A stretch of DNA of 41,944 nt from assembly GCF_018555685.1 (NCBI RefSeq), contig NZ_JAFLWW010000018.1, forward strand, positions 1-41,944, in the 5' to 3' direction. The DNA is from Aminobacter anthyllidis (lineage in GTDB: Bacteria; Pseudomonadota; Alphaproteobacteria; Rhizobiales; Rhizobiaceae). A program made the translations under genes and the position numbers. Below are positions 33,614 through 41,348 of this stretch, piece after piece. Under the pieces are notes generated by a model. That model saw nothing but the letters and a program-made list of their open reading frames with translations. It was not told the origin of the DNA and did no database searches. Every line of letters starts with the position of its first letter. Positions within the stretch are counted from its first letter, which is position 1.

Positions 33614-33871
33614 CGGTCGGGCACTGCGTGAGGGTCCGCAGGCACAGGTGGTGCAGCTTCGACTGCATGTCACTTCGAAAAGGCCCCGGCCCACGGGTTT
33701 CAGTTGGTCACATTCCTACGGCCACGGCAGGCGGTATGCATCACAATGGTTGGGTACTCCTATCTAGGACCTGCCTAAATAATTGATATTGTTAATATAT
33801 TTATTGCGTCCTTATTGTCGTTCCCGCAGAAATGGAGGACACTGCACCTGAAGGAAACCCAAAAGCGCTCT

Positions 33872-34090
33872 ATGTCTCCGCTTCCAATGAAGCAAGTTTC
33901 GCTTGCCATCAATCCCGCAAGGCACTGGGGGCAGATCAACATCGTGAAAATCGCCAATCAGGTTCAGAATGACAATCCGCACGAAAATGTTGCGTTGGAA
34001 GACATCTTGAGCGTAGCGCTCGATATGGCGCAGGCGACCGGAAACGCGATTGTGCTTGAGAAAATCGAGGCCCCTCACCTCTCGCAATAG
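33872..34090 (+). CDS. Small conserved protein, paralogue of 9430-9687
   Basis: The 72-residue product begins MSPLPMKQVSLAINPARHWG and continues INIVKIANQVQNDNPHENVA, LEDILSVALDMAQATGNAIV. The core aligns without gaps to the gene at 9430-9687 (MRPLSQ start, NPQENVAFEDIL). ATG 33872 is chosen because it matches the paralogue start; a TTG frame runs back to 33815. An AT-rich stretch (33777-33806), perhaps its promoter, lies upstream. Family not recognised. It follows the importer operon by 259 bases on the same strand. Confidence 0.58.
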   Translation: MSPLPMKQVSLAINPARHWGQINIVKIANQVQNDNPHENVALEDILSVALDMAQATGNAIVLEKIEAPHLSQ

Positions 34091-34118
34091 GCCCAACTGA
34101 AACAGGCCCAACTGAAAC
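34089..34118. repeat. Perfect tandem duplication of a 15-mer
   Basis: AGGCCCAACTGAAAC occurs twice without a gap (34089-34103, 34104-34118), starting in the stop codon of the small gene. Together with the GGGCCT at 34123-34128 the second copy can form an AGGCCC/GGGCCT hairpin, possibly terminator-like but without a T-run. Confidence 0.5.
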
Positions 34119-34459
34119 TGCGGGGCCTAATACGCCATTCGGCGCGGAGCCTCGTTGGCACTACCGATTGCAACGAGTTTATGTTCGACTGACCCCGAAC
34201 CATTGGGTGCTGGCGCATGATCCCAAAGCCTGGCGGTGTTTAGGCCTAATGATGAGCGTCGTCAGTACAGCATTGATTGCAGACATCCGCTTTCCATAGG
34301 GGAGTGCTTTATGTTGCATTGGTTACACCTAACATTCTGCCAGGCTGACCAGTTGCAACAGAACCCCACCCAGGCAGCCACGAGCTGCTGCGCGTTCCCC
34401 AACGCGGGCGCCGGGACGATGTTCGATCCTGTATCGTGGAGCGCATGGCGAGCGTGGCC
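34119..34459. other. Intergenic region, no confident gene
   Basis: Frames here are short, lack ribosome sites and overlap nothing conserved. This is the convergent gap between the small gene at 34090 and the glycosylase at 34460, and longer than such gaps usually are. Confidence 0.4.
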
Positions 34460-35032
34460 CTAATCCCCTGCCCTAGTCGGCGGCCGGGGAAAACGAACGC
34501 TCAAGAAAGGCGACCCGGCCAATCCAAAACGCCAAGCAACATCTGTGCCCCGACTGATTCCAACGCGCGTCCCGTTCACGATGTCTACATCGCTGCCTCG
34601 TTCCAGGGTCAATTCGAACGGCGGTCTATCAAGGGGAAGACCGTCCAGCTCGCCACCGATCTTGAGCGCCGAGGTCAGTTTTCCTGGACCGGAGCAAAGT
34701 TCTCGTGGATCGCCCCAGCGCCCTCGCCTTTGCCGCATGACGTCAACTTGCCATCGTGGCTCCAAAGCGCGCAAAAGCACTGCGCTTCCTGGTGTGCAAA
34801 CAAAGTTCAAACACCAGTGGAGACCATGCGAGCGATACACATAAGCGGTACCCGGCCTGCCAAACATCGACTTGTTTCGAGTGGTCGGGCCGCGGAAGCT
34901 GTGGGATGCCGGATCGTCAGCCTCATAGGCTTCCGTTTCGACTATCAGGCCGCCGCACCCGTCAACAAGGAAACGGCAGCCAATCAGATTTTGAGCCACA
35001 ATGTGAGCGGGCTGTGAGAACATGTCCCCCAT
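34460..35032 (-). CDS. 3-methyladenine DNA glycosylase (AAG/MPG family)
   Basis: The 190-residue product matches the AAG family: GGLIVETEAYEADDPASHSF with the catalytic Glu, RGPTTRNKSMFGRPGTAYVY, SHGLHWCLNFVC, and ELCSGPGKLTSALKIGG. The enzyme removes alkylated purines such as 3-methyladenine and hypoxanthine, starting base excision repair. ATG at 35032. It stands alone. Carriage on a plasmid beside gene-poor DNA suggests an acquired gene. The size is near the family norm (180-210). Confidence 0.9.
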   Translation of the reverse strand: MGDMFSQPAHIVAQNLIGCRFLVDGCGGLIVETEAYEADDPASHSFRGPTTRNKSMFGRPGTAYVYRSHGLHWCLNFVCTPGSAVLLRALEPRWQVDVMRQRRGRWGDPRELCSGPGKLTSALKIGGELDGLPLDRPPFELTLERGSDVDIVNGTRVGISRGTDVAWRFGLAGSPFLSVRFPRPPTRAGD

Positions 35033-35523
35033 TGGGATCCCTACTCATCGCTGCAGCTAAAAGGTCTCTTCCACATAGTCTTGAAACCGTCAGGATGGGC
35101 CGAGTTCGTCTCGCCGTAGTGACTGCCCTCTCGTTGCGGGCTCCGCGAGATGGGGTGCGGGTCCGCAATCTCCCCGCCAGAATCCTTGTATGTGGCAAAT
35201 AACGCTGCGCACCCAAATTGGTTCAGCAGGTCAATGCGTCCTTTGCCCTCGGCGTCTTGTCTTCAGATGGCATGCGCCTCAATCTATGGCTGGGTCCTAA
35301 GAAGCTCGTTGAGACGAAAATCTCAACCTCCGAACACCTAGCCTCAGGTGCCTCTGCAATGCGAAAACGGCGCGGTGCCAACAGTGGCAACGGCTAGACA
35401 ATCGGGCACGCCTAGTCACGACATTGTCGCGGAACCCAGATCTCGTTCACGCCCATACTCCTTGAGGCGTGCTCCGCCGCTCACGCACCGGGAACTTCAT
35501 TGACCGCTTGGCGTTGTGACCAA
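35033..35523. other. Gene-poor region
   Basis: No frame has convincing composition or a ribosome site. The stretch may be decayed DNA between two acquired segments. No transposase remnant or terminal repeat was recognised. Confidence 0.4.
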
Positions 35524-35542
35524 AATGCCCATTGAGGGCATT
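35524..35542. promoter_or_regulatory. Inverted repeat AATGCCC-N5-GGGCATT before the 24-aa gene
   Basis: Perfect seven-base arms end 13 bases before the ATG at 35556 and adjoin its ribosome site GGGAGGAG. It could be an operator or an RNA hairpin that affects ribosome access. Confidence 0.4.
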
Positions 35543-35555
35543 GGGAGGAGTGAAG

Positions 35556-35630
35556 ATGAACAACATCATTTATCTAGTCGGCCTAGTCGTGATCGTCTTG
35601 GCGGTCCTTGCGTTTTTCGGGCTTCGTTAG
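35556..35630 (+). CDS. 24-aa membrane peptide
   Basis: GGGAGGAG lies seven bases before ATG 35556. The product, MNNIIYLVGLVVIVLAVLAF followed by FGLR, is one hydrophobic helix with a short basic end. Very short proteins of this pattern (MN-IIY-IGLVVIV---L-F-GLR) are, to my recollection, widespread in alphaproteobacteria as small inner-membrane proteins of unknown role. It is isolated in a gene-poor stretch. Confidence 0.6.
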   Translation: MNNIIYLVGLVVIVLAVLAFFGLR

Positions 35631-36579
35631 GTTCAGCGTTTTACCGGTTCCCCTCCCCGTCTCGGCGCCGACCGAAATAGCTGTCTGGTTTCGTCCTACA
35701 GCCAACGCTGGCGTGTCGTGGCGTGAATGCGCGTTAGTCGGCCTGATAGGCGGGGCAGCAACAGTGTAAATCGTCTTGGTGCCAACCTTGTCCCTGCGAC
35801 TCAGGCGCCGCCATGAGCAAACAGGATCGGCCTCACCACCGTGCATATTCGAGCCGCCGGCTGCCCAAACCTGCACGGCCAGGACGGCAATCGGCGCGAA
35901 TGAACGCTTGTGGCGGAAGCGACGGCGCAAGTAGATGCCCTACGTTGGCTGTAACAAACCAATGCCCGAACCAAGGTGCCTGGAGCTTTCGATGAAAGCT
36001 CGCCGCCCAAATGATGCCCGAAATTTCGCAACCCAGGCAGCCACATTTGGCCTTTGTCGTGCCGGTTGGGACAATCTCGCTCGATGAGCTGGTCGTTGAT
36101 CGGTCGCCGTCGTTCGCATCAGGGAAGGGGAGACAAGCGCGCGATGCGGGCCCGTCTGCCCTTTTCAAACATCCTGACGCGACCTTCCCGTGGTGCCCGA
36201 TCGCATATCCAGGGCCGCGTCGAGCGGCAGCCCGTTGTAGATTGGAACCGAGCGACTGGCGCTAGTCATGACCAGCAACTCCTGCTGAGCATGTGATGCT
36301 GGCGGAGGCGTGTCTCCTTGCATAGCCGCTCTTGAGAGCGCCGCCTGGACTATCACTGCAGATAGCGAGGCACGACCCGCGAAGGTGTGAGGACAGGGAG
36401 GATCAGTCTCGCAGCCAAACAGCAATCCGGTGGCGTTGCACGTGATCGGTTCGTAACGTGTTGTAGAGCGATGAGGGTGAGGGTCTTAGTCGAGTTTCGC
36501 TTGGCCAACGCAAGACCGCAAAATAAGCCATCTACAGGCAAGGACAAAGTTCTATGGCCACGTTTCGTGGCTGAGGGTC
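35631..36579. other. Gene-poor region upstream of repABC
   Basis: Frames of 60-115 codons exist on both strands but overlap each other, lack ribosome sites and have no recognisable motifs. No insertion sequence or terminal repeat was recognised. It probably is degenerate sequence. Confidence 0.4.
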
Positions 36580-36598
36580 TTTTGACAGCCGTGCAGAA
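36580..36598. repeat. 19-bp repeat TTTTGACAGCCGTGCAGAA, copy 1
   Basis: An exact copy of 38068-38086. This copy is about 255 bases upstream of repA and the other is just after the repA stop. It is not the 16-bp GTTNNNNGCNNNNAAC palindrome described for repABC parS sites. A partition or copy-number site is possible by position. Confidence 0.5.
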
Positions 36599-36749
36599 AG
36601 CTTGTTTCGCTCCTAATAACAATGGCTTATGAAGTGTTTTGGTGGGTATGTGAAGTATGGGGCACTCCGCGATCTCGCAGTACCCTGACTTCATGACGGT
36701 GGGAGGCCGAGGTCCTCACACCACATCAAATGACGCCTTCAATCGGGCG

Positions 36750-36764
36750 TTAACCCTCTGTTAA
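36750..36764. promoter_or_regulatory. Perfect CtrA box upstream of repA
   Basis: TTAACCCTCTGTTAA (TTAA-N7-TTAA) ends 11 bases before a putative -35 of the repA promoter (36776-36781), a position that would suit activation. This would connect plasmid replication to the host cell cycle. CtrA binding is inferred from the motif only. Confidence 0.55.
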
Positions 36765-36775
36765 CTAAAAATTTC

Positions 36776-36804
36776 TTGCCGGAACGAGAGAATCAAGCAT
36801 TAAT
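36776..36804 (+). promoter_or_regulatory. Predicted repA promoter
   Basis: TTGCCG (36776-36781) and ATTAAT (36799-36804) with a 17-base spacer, about 49 bases upstream of the repA start. An inverted repeat TCAAGC-N9-GCTTGA (36793-36813) straddles the -10 and may be the operator of RepA/RepB autorepression. Confidence 0.45.
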
Positions 36805-36852
36805 CACGCTTGAAAAGCAAATCGCTGCAGAAAAGCGTTATTCCGGAAATCG

Positions 36853-38064
36853 GTGACTATGAATTTGGTACCCAACCTCGATGTAGAGTTCGACTTCGAT
36901 GAGGAGATTCTCGAACAAGGAGAACTCATCTCGGACAAACTCAACATGCTGCGCATGGAGCAGTATCCCCCAAATGCCCTGAAGGGGCTACGACAGTTCT
37001 CGTCGGTGGAGGTCGCGGATTTTATCGGCGTTACGCAAAACCACATCAAGAAGATTCACCTGGAAGGGAAGGGTCCCGCGCCGGAAGTTTCCACATCCGG
37101 TCGCCGTTCCTATACCGCGCAGCAGATGCTCGAATTGAGGCAGTACCTCGACAAGCACGGGCGCAGTGACTTCAAGCGTTACGTCCCACATCGCCGCCAG
37201 GGCGAAGCGCTACAAGTGATCTCAGTCGTCAACTTCAAAGGTGGAAGTGGCAAGACCACGACCGCGGCTCATCTTGCTCAGCATCTAGCCCTCACCGGAC
37301 ATCGCGTACTTGCCATCGACCTTGATCCCCAGGCTTCGCTGTCAGCGCTCCATGGCATCCAGCCGGAACTCGACAAAAACCCGTCGCTCTACGAAGCACT
37401 TCGATATGACGAGGAGCGGAAATCCATCAAGGATGTGATCCGGCCAACGAATTTTCCTGGCCTAGACATCGTGCCCGCGAACCTTGAGCTGCAAGAGTAC
37501 GAATACGAGACGCCGCTGGCGGCGACGAGCAATAGTCCGGCTGAAGGGAAGCTCTTCTTCACCAGGATCTCGAACGCTCTCAAGGAAGTCGACGATCGTT
37601 ACGACGTGGTTGTCATCGATTGTCCGCCGCAGCTCGGATATCTCACATTGACGGCGCTGACGGCGTCGACCTCAGTGCTCATCACCGTCCATCCGCAGAT
37701 GCTCGACATCATGTCGATGAGCCAGTTCCTGTTGATGCTCGGAGGCATTTTGCACTCCATCAAGGGGGCAGGGGCTGCGGTGAAACTGAAGTGGTTCCGC
37801 TACCTTGTAACGCGCTACGAGCCAACCGATGGGCCGCAGGCCCAGATGGTTGGTTTCCTGCAGGCGTTGTTCAACAAACGGATGCTCAAGAACCAGATGT
37901 TGAAATCCACCGCCATCTCGGATGCGGGCATCACCAAGCAGACACTGTACGAAGTCGAGAAGAGCCAGTTTACGCGTTCGACCTACGAGCGGGCGATGGA
38001 AAGCCTCAACTTGGTGAATTCTGAAATCACGGGCCTTGTTCACCAGGCATGGGGGCGCAGATAA
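36853..38064 (+). CDS. repA: Plasmid partitioning protein RepA (ParA-type ATPase)
   Basis: RepA is the ParA-like ATPase that moves plasmid copies and represses the repABC promoter. The 403-residue product has an N-terminal MerR-like HTH (EVADFIGVTQNHIKKIHLEG), the deviant Walker A VVNFKGGSGKTTTAAHLAQH near 125-143, the signature DLDPQASLSALHG, and the Walker B VVVIDCPPQLGYLTLTAL. GTG 36853 or ATG 36859 may be the start. It is followed after 75 bases by repB. The set is that of a class I repABC operon. Confidence 0.95.
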   Translation: MTMNLVPNLDVEFDFDEEILEQGELISDKLNMLRMEQYPPNALKGLRQFSSVEVADFIGVTQNHIKKIHLEGKGPAPEVSTSGRRSYTAQQMLELRQYLDKHGRSDFKRYVPHRRQGEALQVISVVNFKGGSGKTTTAAHLAQHLALTGHRVLAIDLDPQASLSALHGIQPELDKNPSLYEALRYDEERKSIKDVIRPTNFPGLDIVPANLELQEYEYETPLAATSNSPAEGKLFFTRISNALKEVDDRYDVVVIDCPPQLGYLTLTALTASTSVLITVHPQMLDIMSMSQFLLMLGGILHSIKGAGAAVKLKWFRYLVTRYEPTDGPQAQMVGFLQALFNKRMLKNQMLKSTAISDAGITKQTLYEVEKSQFTRSTYERAMESLNLVNSEITGLVHQAWGRR

Positions 38065-38067
38065 TGA

Positions 38068-38086
38068 TTTTGACAGCCGTGCAGAA
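38068..38086. repeat. 19-bp repeat TTTTGACAGCCGTGCAGAA, copy 2
   Basis: Exact copy of 36580-36598, three bases after the repA stop. Its end GCAGAA forms a six-base inverted repeat with TTCTGC at 38095-38100, in the repA-repB gap where several repABC plasmids carry parS. Confidence 0.5.
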
Positions 38087-38139
38087 CGTCATTTTTCTGC
38101 GTGAAATCAAATTGATGGCATGGAGTTTCGGAGGGGGCG

Positions 38140-39132
38140 ATGGCTAGAAAGCACCTTCTGGCAAGTGTTACTGCGTCGATGGCTGGGGACAAGGGTGAAG
38201 TCGCCCACGCAGCCTCGGAGGCTCGCTCGCAATATGCAATGCGCGGTGCCTCTCGCTCCATGATTCAGTCATTGGACGAAATGGCAGAGAACTCGCTGCG
38301 GATGTTCGATGGCGAAACTATCGTTTCGCTGGATCCGGCATTGTTGGATGGCTCGTTTGTGGCCGACCGAATTGGCGACAACGACGAAGAGTACCGACAG
38401 CTACGCGAAGCAATTCGACGCTCGGGGCAATCGACGCCGATTCTGGTTCGGCCGCACCCAGATGACACGCAGCGATACATGATCGTGTTTGGGCATCGTC
38501 GCGCGAAAGTTGCCAGAGATCTCGGCACCAGCGTGCGCGCGGTGGTGAAGCCATTGGCCGACATCGAGCATGTCCTTGCTCAGGGGCAGGAAAATACGGC
38601 TCGTGCCGATTTGTCGTTCATTGAGAAAGCCCTGTTCGCGCGAAAGCTCCTCGATAGTGGGATGACGAAGGATGTCGTCAAATCGGCGCTGACGATCGAC
38701 GATACGCTGCTTTCTCGTATGAGCTCGGTGGCGGAGGCTATTCCAGAGGCAGTCCTTGAGGCTGTGGGGGCGGCGAAGGGCGTCGGGCGAGATCGCTGGG
38801 AAGAACTCAAGAAGATCGTTCTGACACCCGCCAATGCGGGCAAGGCCGTCGCGTTCGTCGCCACTGAGGATTTCGCGACTGCTCAGGCCAACGATGAAGG
38901 CTTCAGCGCCCTCCTCACGGTCTTGAAGTCTTCGAAGGCACCCAAGAAAGCCAAGGCATCCGCCACGCCCAATGTCTGGGCTGCGGACGACAAATCGGTT
39001 TGCGTGTCGGTAAAGAAGACACCGAAGAAGGCCCTGATTGCTGTTGAGGCGACAGACGGCCCACGCTTCGCTGATTTCATCACTGGCCAACTGGACAGCC
39101 TCTACGAGGCTTTCAGGCGGTCGGAAAAGTAG
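38140..39132 (+). CDS. repB: Plasmid partitioning protein RepB (ParB-type)
   Basis: RepB is the centromere-binding partner of RepA. The 330-residue product has the ParB/sulfiredoxin box: IRRSGQSTPILVRPHPDDTQ, then YMIVFGHRRAKVARDLGTSV. It also has the NTPase/partner region LAQGQENTARADLSFIEKAL and the HTH DVVKSALTIDDTLLSRMSSV. ATG at 38140 is preceded by GGAGGGGG. It sits between repA and repC and is followed by the ctRNA region. Confidence 0.94.
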   Translation: MARKHLLASVTASMAGDKGEVAHAASEARSQYAMRGASRSMIQSLDEMAENSLRMFDGETIVSLDPALLDGSFVADRIGDNDEEYRQLREAIRRSGQSTPILVRPHPDDTQRYMIVFGHRRAKVARDLGTSVRAVVKPLADIEHVLAQGQENTARADLSFIEKALFARKLLDSGMTKDVVKSALTIDDTLLSRMSSVAEAIPEAVLEAVGAAKGVGRDRWEELKKIVLTPANAGKAVAFVATEDFATAQANDEGFSALLTVLKSSKAPKKAKASATPNVWAADDKSVCVSVKKTPKKALIAVEATDGPRFADFITGQLDSLYEAFRRSEK

Positions 39133-39154
39133 AGAAAAACGGAGACATACCGCA

Positions 39155-39210
39155 AAAGAAAAAGGCCCCCAAACGTTGCCGTCGTGGAAGCCCTTCTCAT
39201 AGCCTGAACA
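39155..39210 (-). ncRNA. Antisense ctRNA between repB and repC (RepE type)
   Basis: On the minus strand, a promoter (39216-39244) is followed by about 55 bases ending in a hairpin, GGCTTCC pairing with GGGGGCC (with G-U pairs), and a T-rich run complementary to AAAAGAAAAA at 39154-39163. The same segment is highly conserved in repABC plasmids. There a small counter-transcribed RNA limits RepC synthesis and is a major incompatibility determinant. The ends are estimated. Confidence 0.85.
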
Positions 39211-39215
39211 ACTAG

Positions 39216-39244
39216 AGAATCGCATTTCCCCGAATCAGTGTCAA
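39216..39244 (-). promoter_or_regulatory. ctRNA promoter
   Basis: Perfect -35 TTGACA (plus-strand TGTCAA, 39239-39244) and a -10-like GATTCT (plus-strand AGAATC, 39216-39221) with a 17-base spacer. The strong -35 fits the constitutive expression expected for this RNA. Confidence 0.75.
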
Positions 39245-39304
39245 GAGTCACGGCACCTAACTGGTGAGCAGATTTCTTTTGCCTCATTGAAAGGCAGGGA
39301 AATT

Positions 39305-40513
39305 ATGGACCCCCATATCTCGACGACGCCCTTTGGGCGGCGGTTGCTGTCGCTTGCCATGGTGGCAGGTCAGATGGCGGCCGACAGCTGTGCGCCTGGC
39401 GCCAGCACCAACAAATGGCAGGTGTTTCGCGCCGTCTGCGAGGCCAAGGGATTGCTTGGCGCCAGCGATCGCGCGCTTGCCGTGCTCAACGCGCTGCTGA
39501 GCTTCCATCCGGATACGGATCTGGTGGAAGGGGAGGGGCTGGTGGTGTTTCCTTCCAACGCCCAGCTGGCGCTCAGGGCGCATGGCATGGCGCCGGCGAC
39601 GCTGAGACGGCATCTGTCGGTGCTCGTCGATTGCGGCCTTGTGGTGCGTCGCGACAGCCCCAATGGCAAGCGTTACGCCCGCAAGGGCTATGACGGTGCA
39701 ATCGAGCAGGCCTTCGGTTTCGACCTGACGCCGCTTCTGGCCCGGGCGGAAGAGTTCGAACGCTTGGCCGAGGCTGTCAGGGCCGAAAGGCGGGCGCTGT
39801 TGCTCGTACGCGAGCGCATCACCATCCTGCGCCGTGACATCGCCAAGATGATCGCCTTTGGCCTGGAGGAGGGGATAACGGCCGACTGGCAGCGCCTGCA
39901 TTTCGAATATCGCGAGATCGCGGCGACGATTCCACGCACGGCGAGCCGGCTTGAGCTCGAGCCGATTGCCGAAGAACTCGCGATGCTTGCCCAGGAGGTG
40001 CGCAAGACGCTGGAAAGTCACGTTAAAACTGAAGAAACAAGCGCCAATGAGTCTCATTTCGAGCGCCACATACAGAATTCAAATACACACCTTCATGAAC
40101 TTGAACCCGGCCTCGAAAAAGGCCACGGGACGACCGCTGCGGTGAAACTGGAGACGAAGAGCCAGCCGCCAACGGGTTATCCGCTTGGCATGGTGCTGCG
40201 TGCCTGCCCTGATATTGCCGATTACGCACGCAACGGCATTTCGGGCTGGGCGGATCTGGTTGAAACGGCAAACCTGGTGCGCGGCGCGCTCGGTGTCAGT
40301 CCGGATGCGTGGGACCAGGCCTGCGAGGCGATGGGGGCGGTGGATGCCGCGATCATGGTGGCGGCGATGCTGCAGAAGGGGGAGGCGATTGCGAGCCCCG
40401 GCGGCTATCTGCGCAGCCTGACGGCGAAGGCCAGGGCCGGCGAATTCTCGATCGGGCCGGTGCTGATGGCGCTGCTGCGTGGCAAGGGAGGGGCGCAGGC
40501 CAAGGCGGGATGA
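39305..40513 (+). CDS. repC: Replication initiator RepC
   Basis: RepC is the essential initiator of repABC plasmids; the origin lies within its own gene in well-studied cases. The 402-residue product has FGRRLLSLAMVAGQMAADSC, KWQVFRAVCEAKGLLGASDR, ALAVLNALLSFHPDT and the HTH part FPSNAQLALRAHGMAPATLR RepC signatures. It ends with a Gly/Ala-rich tail (GEAIASPGGYLRSLTAKARA). ATG 39305 follows AGGG; an in-frame TTG at 39287 is less likely. It is downstream of the ctRNA target. Confidence 0.95.
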   Translation: MDPHISTTPFGRRLLSLAMVAGQMAADSCAPGASTNKWQVFRAVCEAKGLLGASDRALAVLNALLSFHPDTDLVEGEGLVVFPSNAQLALRAHGMAPATLRRHLSVLVDCGLVVRRDSPNGKRYARKGYDGAIEQAFGFDLTPLLARAEEFERLAEAVRAERRALLLVRERITILRRDIAKMIAFGLEEGITADWQRLHFEYREIAATIPRTASRLELEPIAEELAMLAQEVRKTLESHVKTEETSANESHFERHIQNSNTHLHELEPGLEKGHGTTAAVKLETKSQPPTGYPLGMVLRACPDIADYARNGISGWADLVETANLVRGALGVSPDAWDQACEAMGAVDAAIMVAAMLQKGEAIASPGGYLRSLTAKARAGEFSIGPVLMALLRGKGGAQAKAG

Positions 40514-40609
40514 TCAGAGGCGCGGGGTGACGGCGCCTGATGGTCTTCAGACCAATCTCGGGCGTCCACGGCCCTGGTCCTCTTGTTCTCGCGGGCCGTG
40601 ACAGCAATG

Positions 40610-40628
40610 TATGACTACAATGGTCATA
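40610..40628. promoter_or_regulatory. Inverted repeat TATGAC-N7-GTCATA, candidate TA operator
   Basis: Perfect six-base arms end 14 bases before the TTG start proposed for the antitoxin. Phd-type antitoxins repress their own operon at such palindromes. If the antitoxin instead starts at the ATG at 40607, the repeat would lie within its coding sequence. Confidence 0.45.
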
Positions 40629-40642
40629 ATCGAGTAGGCAAG

Positions 40643-40885
40643 TTGAGAGAGATTCAGCTCAAGGATGCTAAGGCGACGCTTTCCGCAGTCGTTGATCAGG
40701 CTGTTCGCGGCAATCCGGCAATCATCACTCGGCACGGCAGGAAAGAAGCTGTTGTGCTTTCTTTTGATGAGTACGAGAAGCTTTCGCACGTTCCAAGTTT
40801 CGGGCGCTTGCTAGCGTCATTTCCGGGGGATGAAGAGGATATCCCTGCTCGAACCGGAAAAGCGAGCAGGCCTGTCGATCTCTGA
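40643..40885 (+). CDS. Phd/YefM-type antitoxin
   Basis: From TTG 40643 the 80-residue product reads REIQLKDAKATLSAVVDQAV, then GNPAIITRHGRKEAVVLSFD, EYEKLSHV: the Phd/YefM DNA-binding domain, with a C-terminal toxin-binding tail rich in acidic residues. GAGTAGG just upstream supports this start; the frame also extends to 40583. Its stop overlaps the toxin ATG (TGATG). In this family antitoxin and toxin form a complex that also represses the operon. Confidence 0.85.
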   Translation: MREIQLKDAKATLSAVVDQAVRGNPAIITRHGRKEAVVLSFDEYEKLSHVPSFGRLLASFPGDEEDIPARTGKASRPVDL

Positions 40886-41322
40886 TGTTCCTGGTGGATA
40901 CAAATGTGATTTCGGCGCTCGCACCGTCGAAACGGGGTGGAGAGGGTCGACTAATCGATTGGCTAGATCAGGCTAGCCCACACTTGTTCCTGTCAGTGAT
41001 ATCAGCAGCTGAGGTGATGTCCGGAATCGCGAAGTCTGAGTGGGAAGGCGCAACAACCAAGTCGAAAACACTGAAAGAATGGTGGCAGAGCGTCGAATAC
41101 CTCTATGCGCAACAACTGTTGCCGTTGGACTTGAGGTGCGCCCATGCAGCTGGCCAACTCCTTGATCATGCTCGCGCTCACCAACCGGGCTATGAAGACA
41201 TCGCTATTGCTGCCACTGCCCAAGTGCACGGCCTCACGGTTCTGACCAGGAACATGCGACATTTCGAGCCCTTGGGTGTTCGCTCGCTTGATCCCTTTTT
41301 GGCGCTGCCGCCCCTGCCTTGA
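40885..41322 (+). CDS. PIN-domain toxin (VapC/FitB-like)
   Basis: The 145-residue product begins MFLVDTNVISALAP with the first PIN acid D5, E43 in SAAEVMSG, an acidic YEDIAIAATAQVHG with the next Asp, and ends TVLTRNMRHFEPLGV. The last motif is FitB-like, with His where many VapC have Asp. Such toxins are ribonucleases, usually of tRNA or rRNA, kept inactive by the antitoxin. Overlap with the antitoxin by one base indicates coupled translation. It most likely stabilises the plasmid. Confidence 0.87.
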   Translation: MFLVDTNVISALAPSKRGGEGRLIDWLDQASPHLFLSVISAAEVMSGIAKSEWEGATTKSKTLKEWWQSVEYLYAQQLLPLDLRCAHAAGQLLDHARAHQPGYEDIAIAATAQVHGLTVLTRNMRHFEPLGVRSLDPFLALPPLP

Positions 41323-41348
41323 TCTTGGGGGAGGGGGCCGTTCTTCGA

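Noticed and set aside
34236-34463. Plus-strand frame with several cysteines downstream of the second small gene
   Set aside because: No ribosome site, and composition typical of random GC-rich sequence.
36425-36852. Search for the 16-bp GTTNNNNGCNNNNAAC parS consensus near repA
   Set aside because: No match was found by eye in the repA upstream region or the repA-repB gap, so no parS is called; the GTTAAC repeats fit a CtrA box better.
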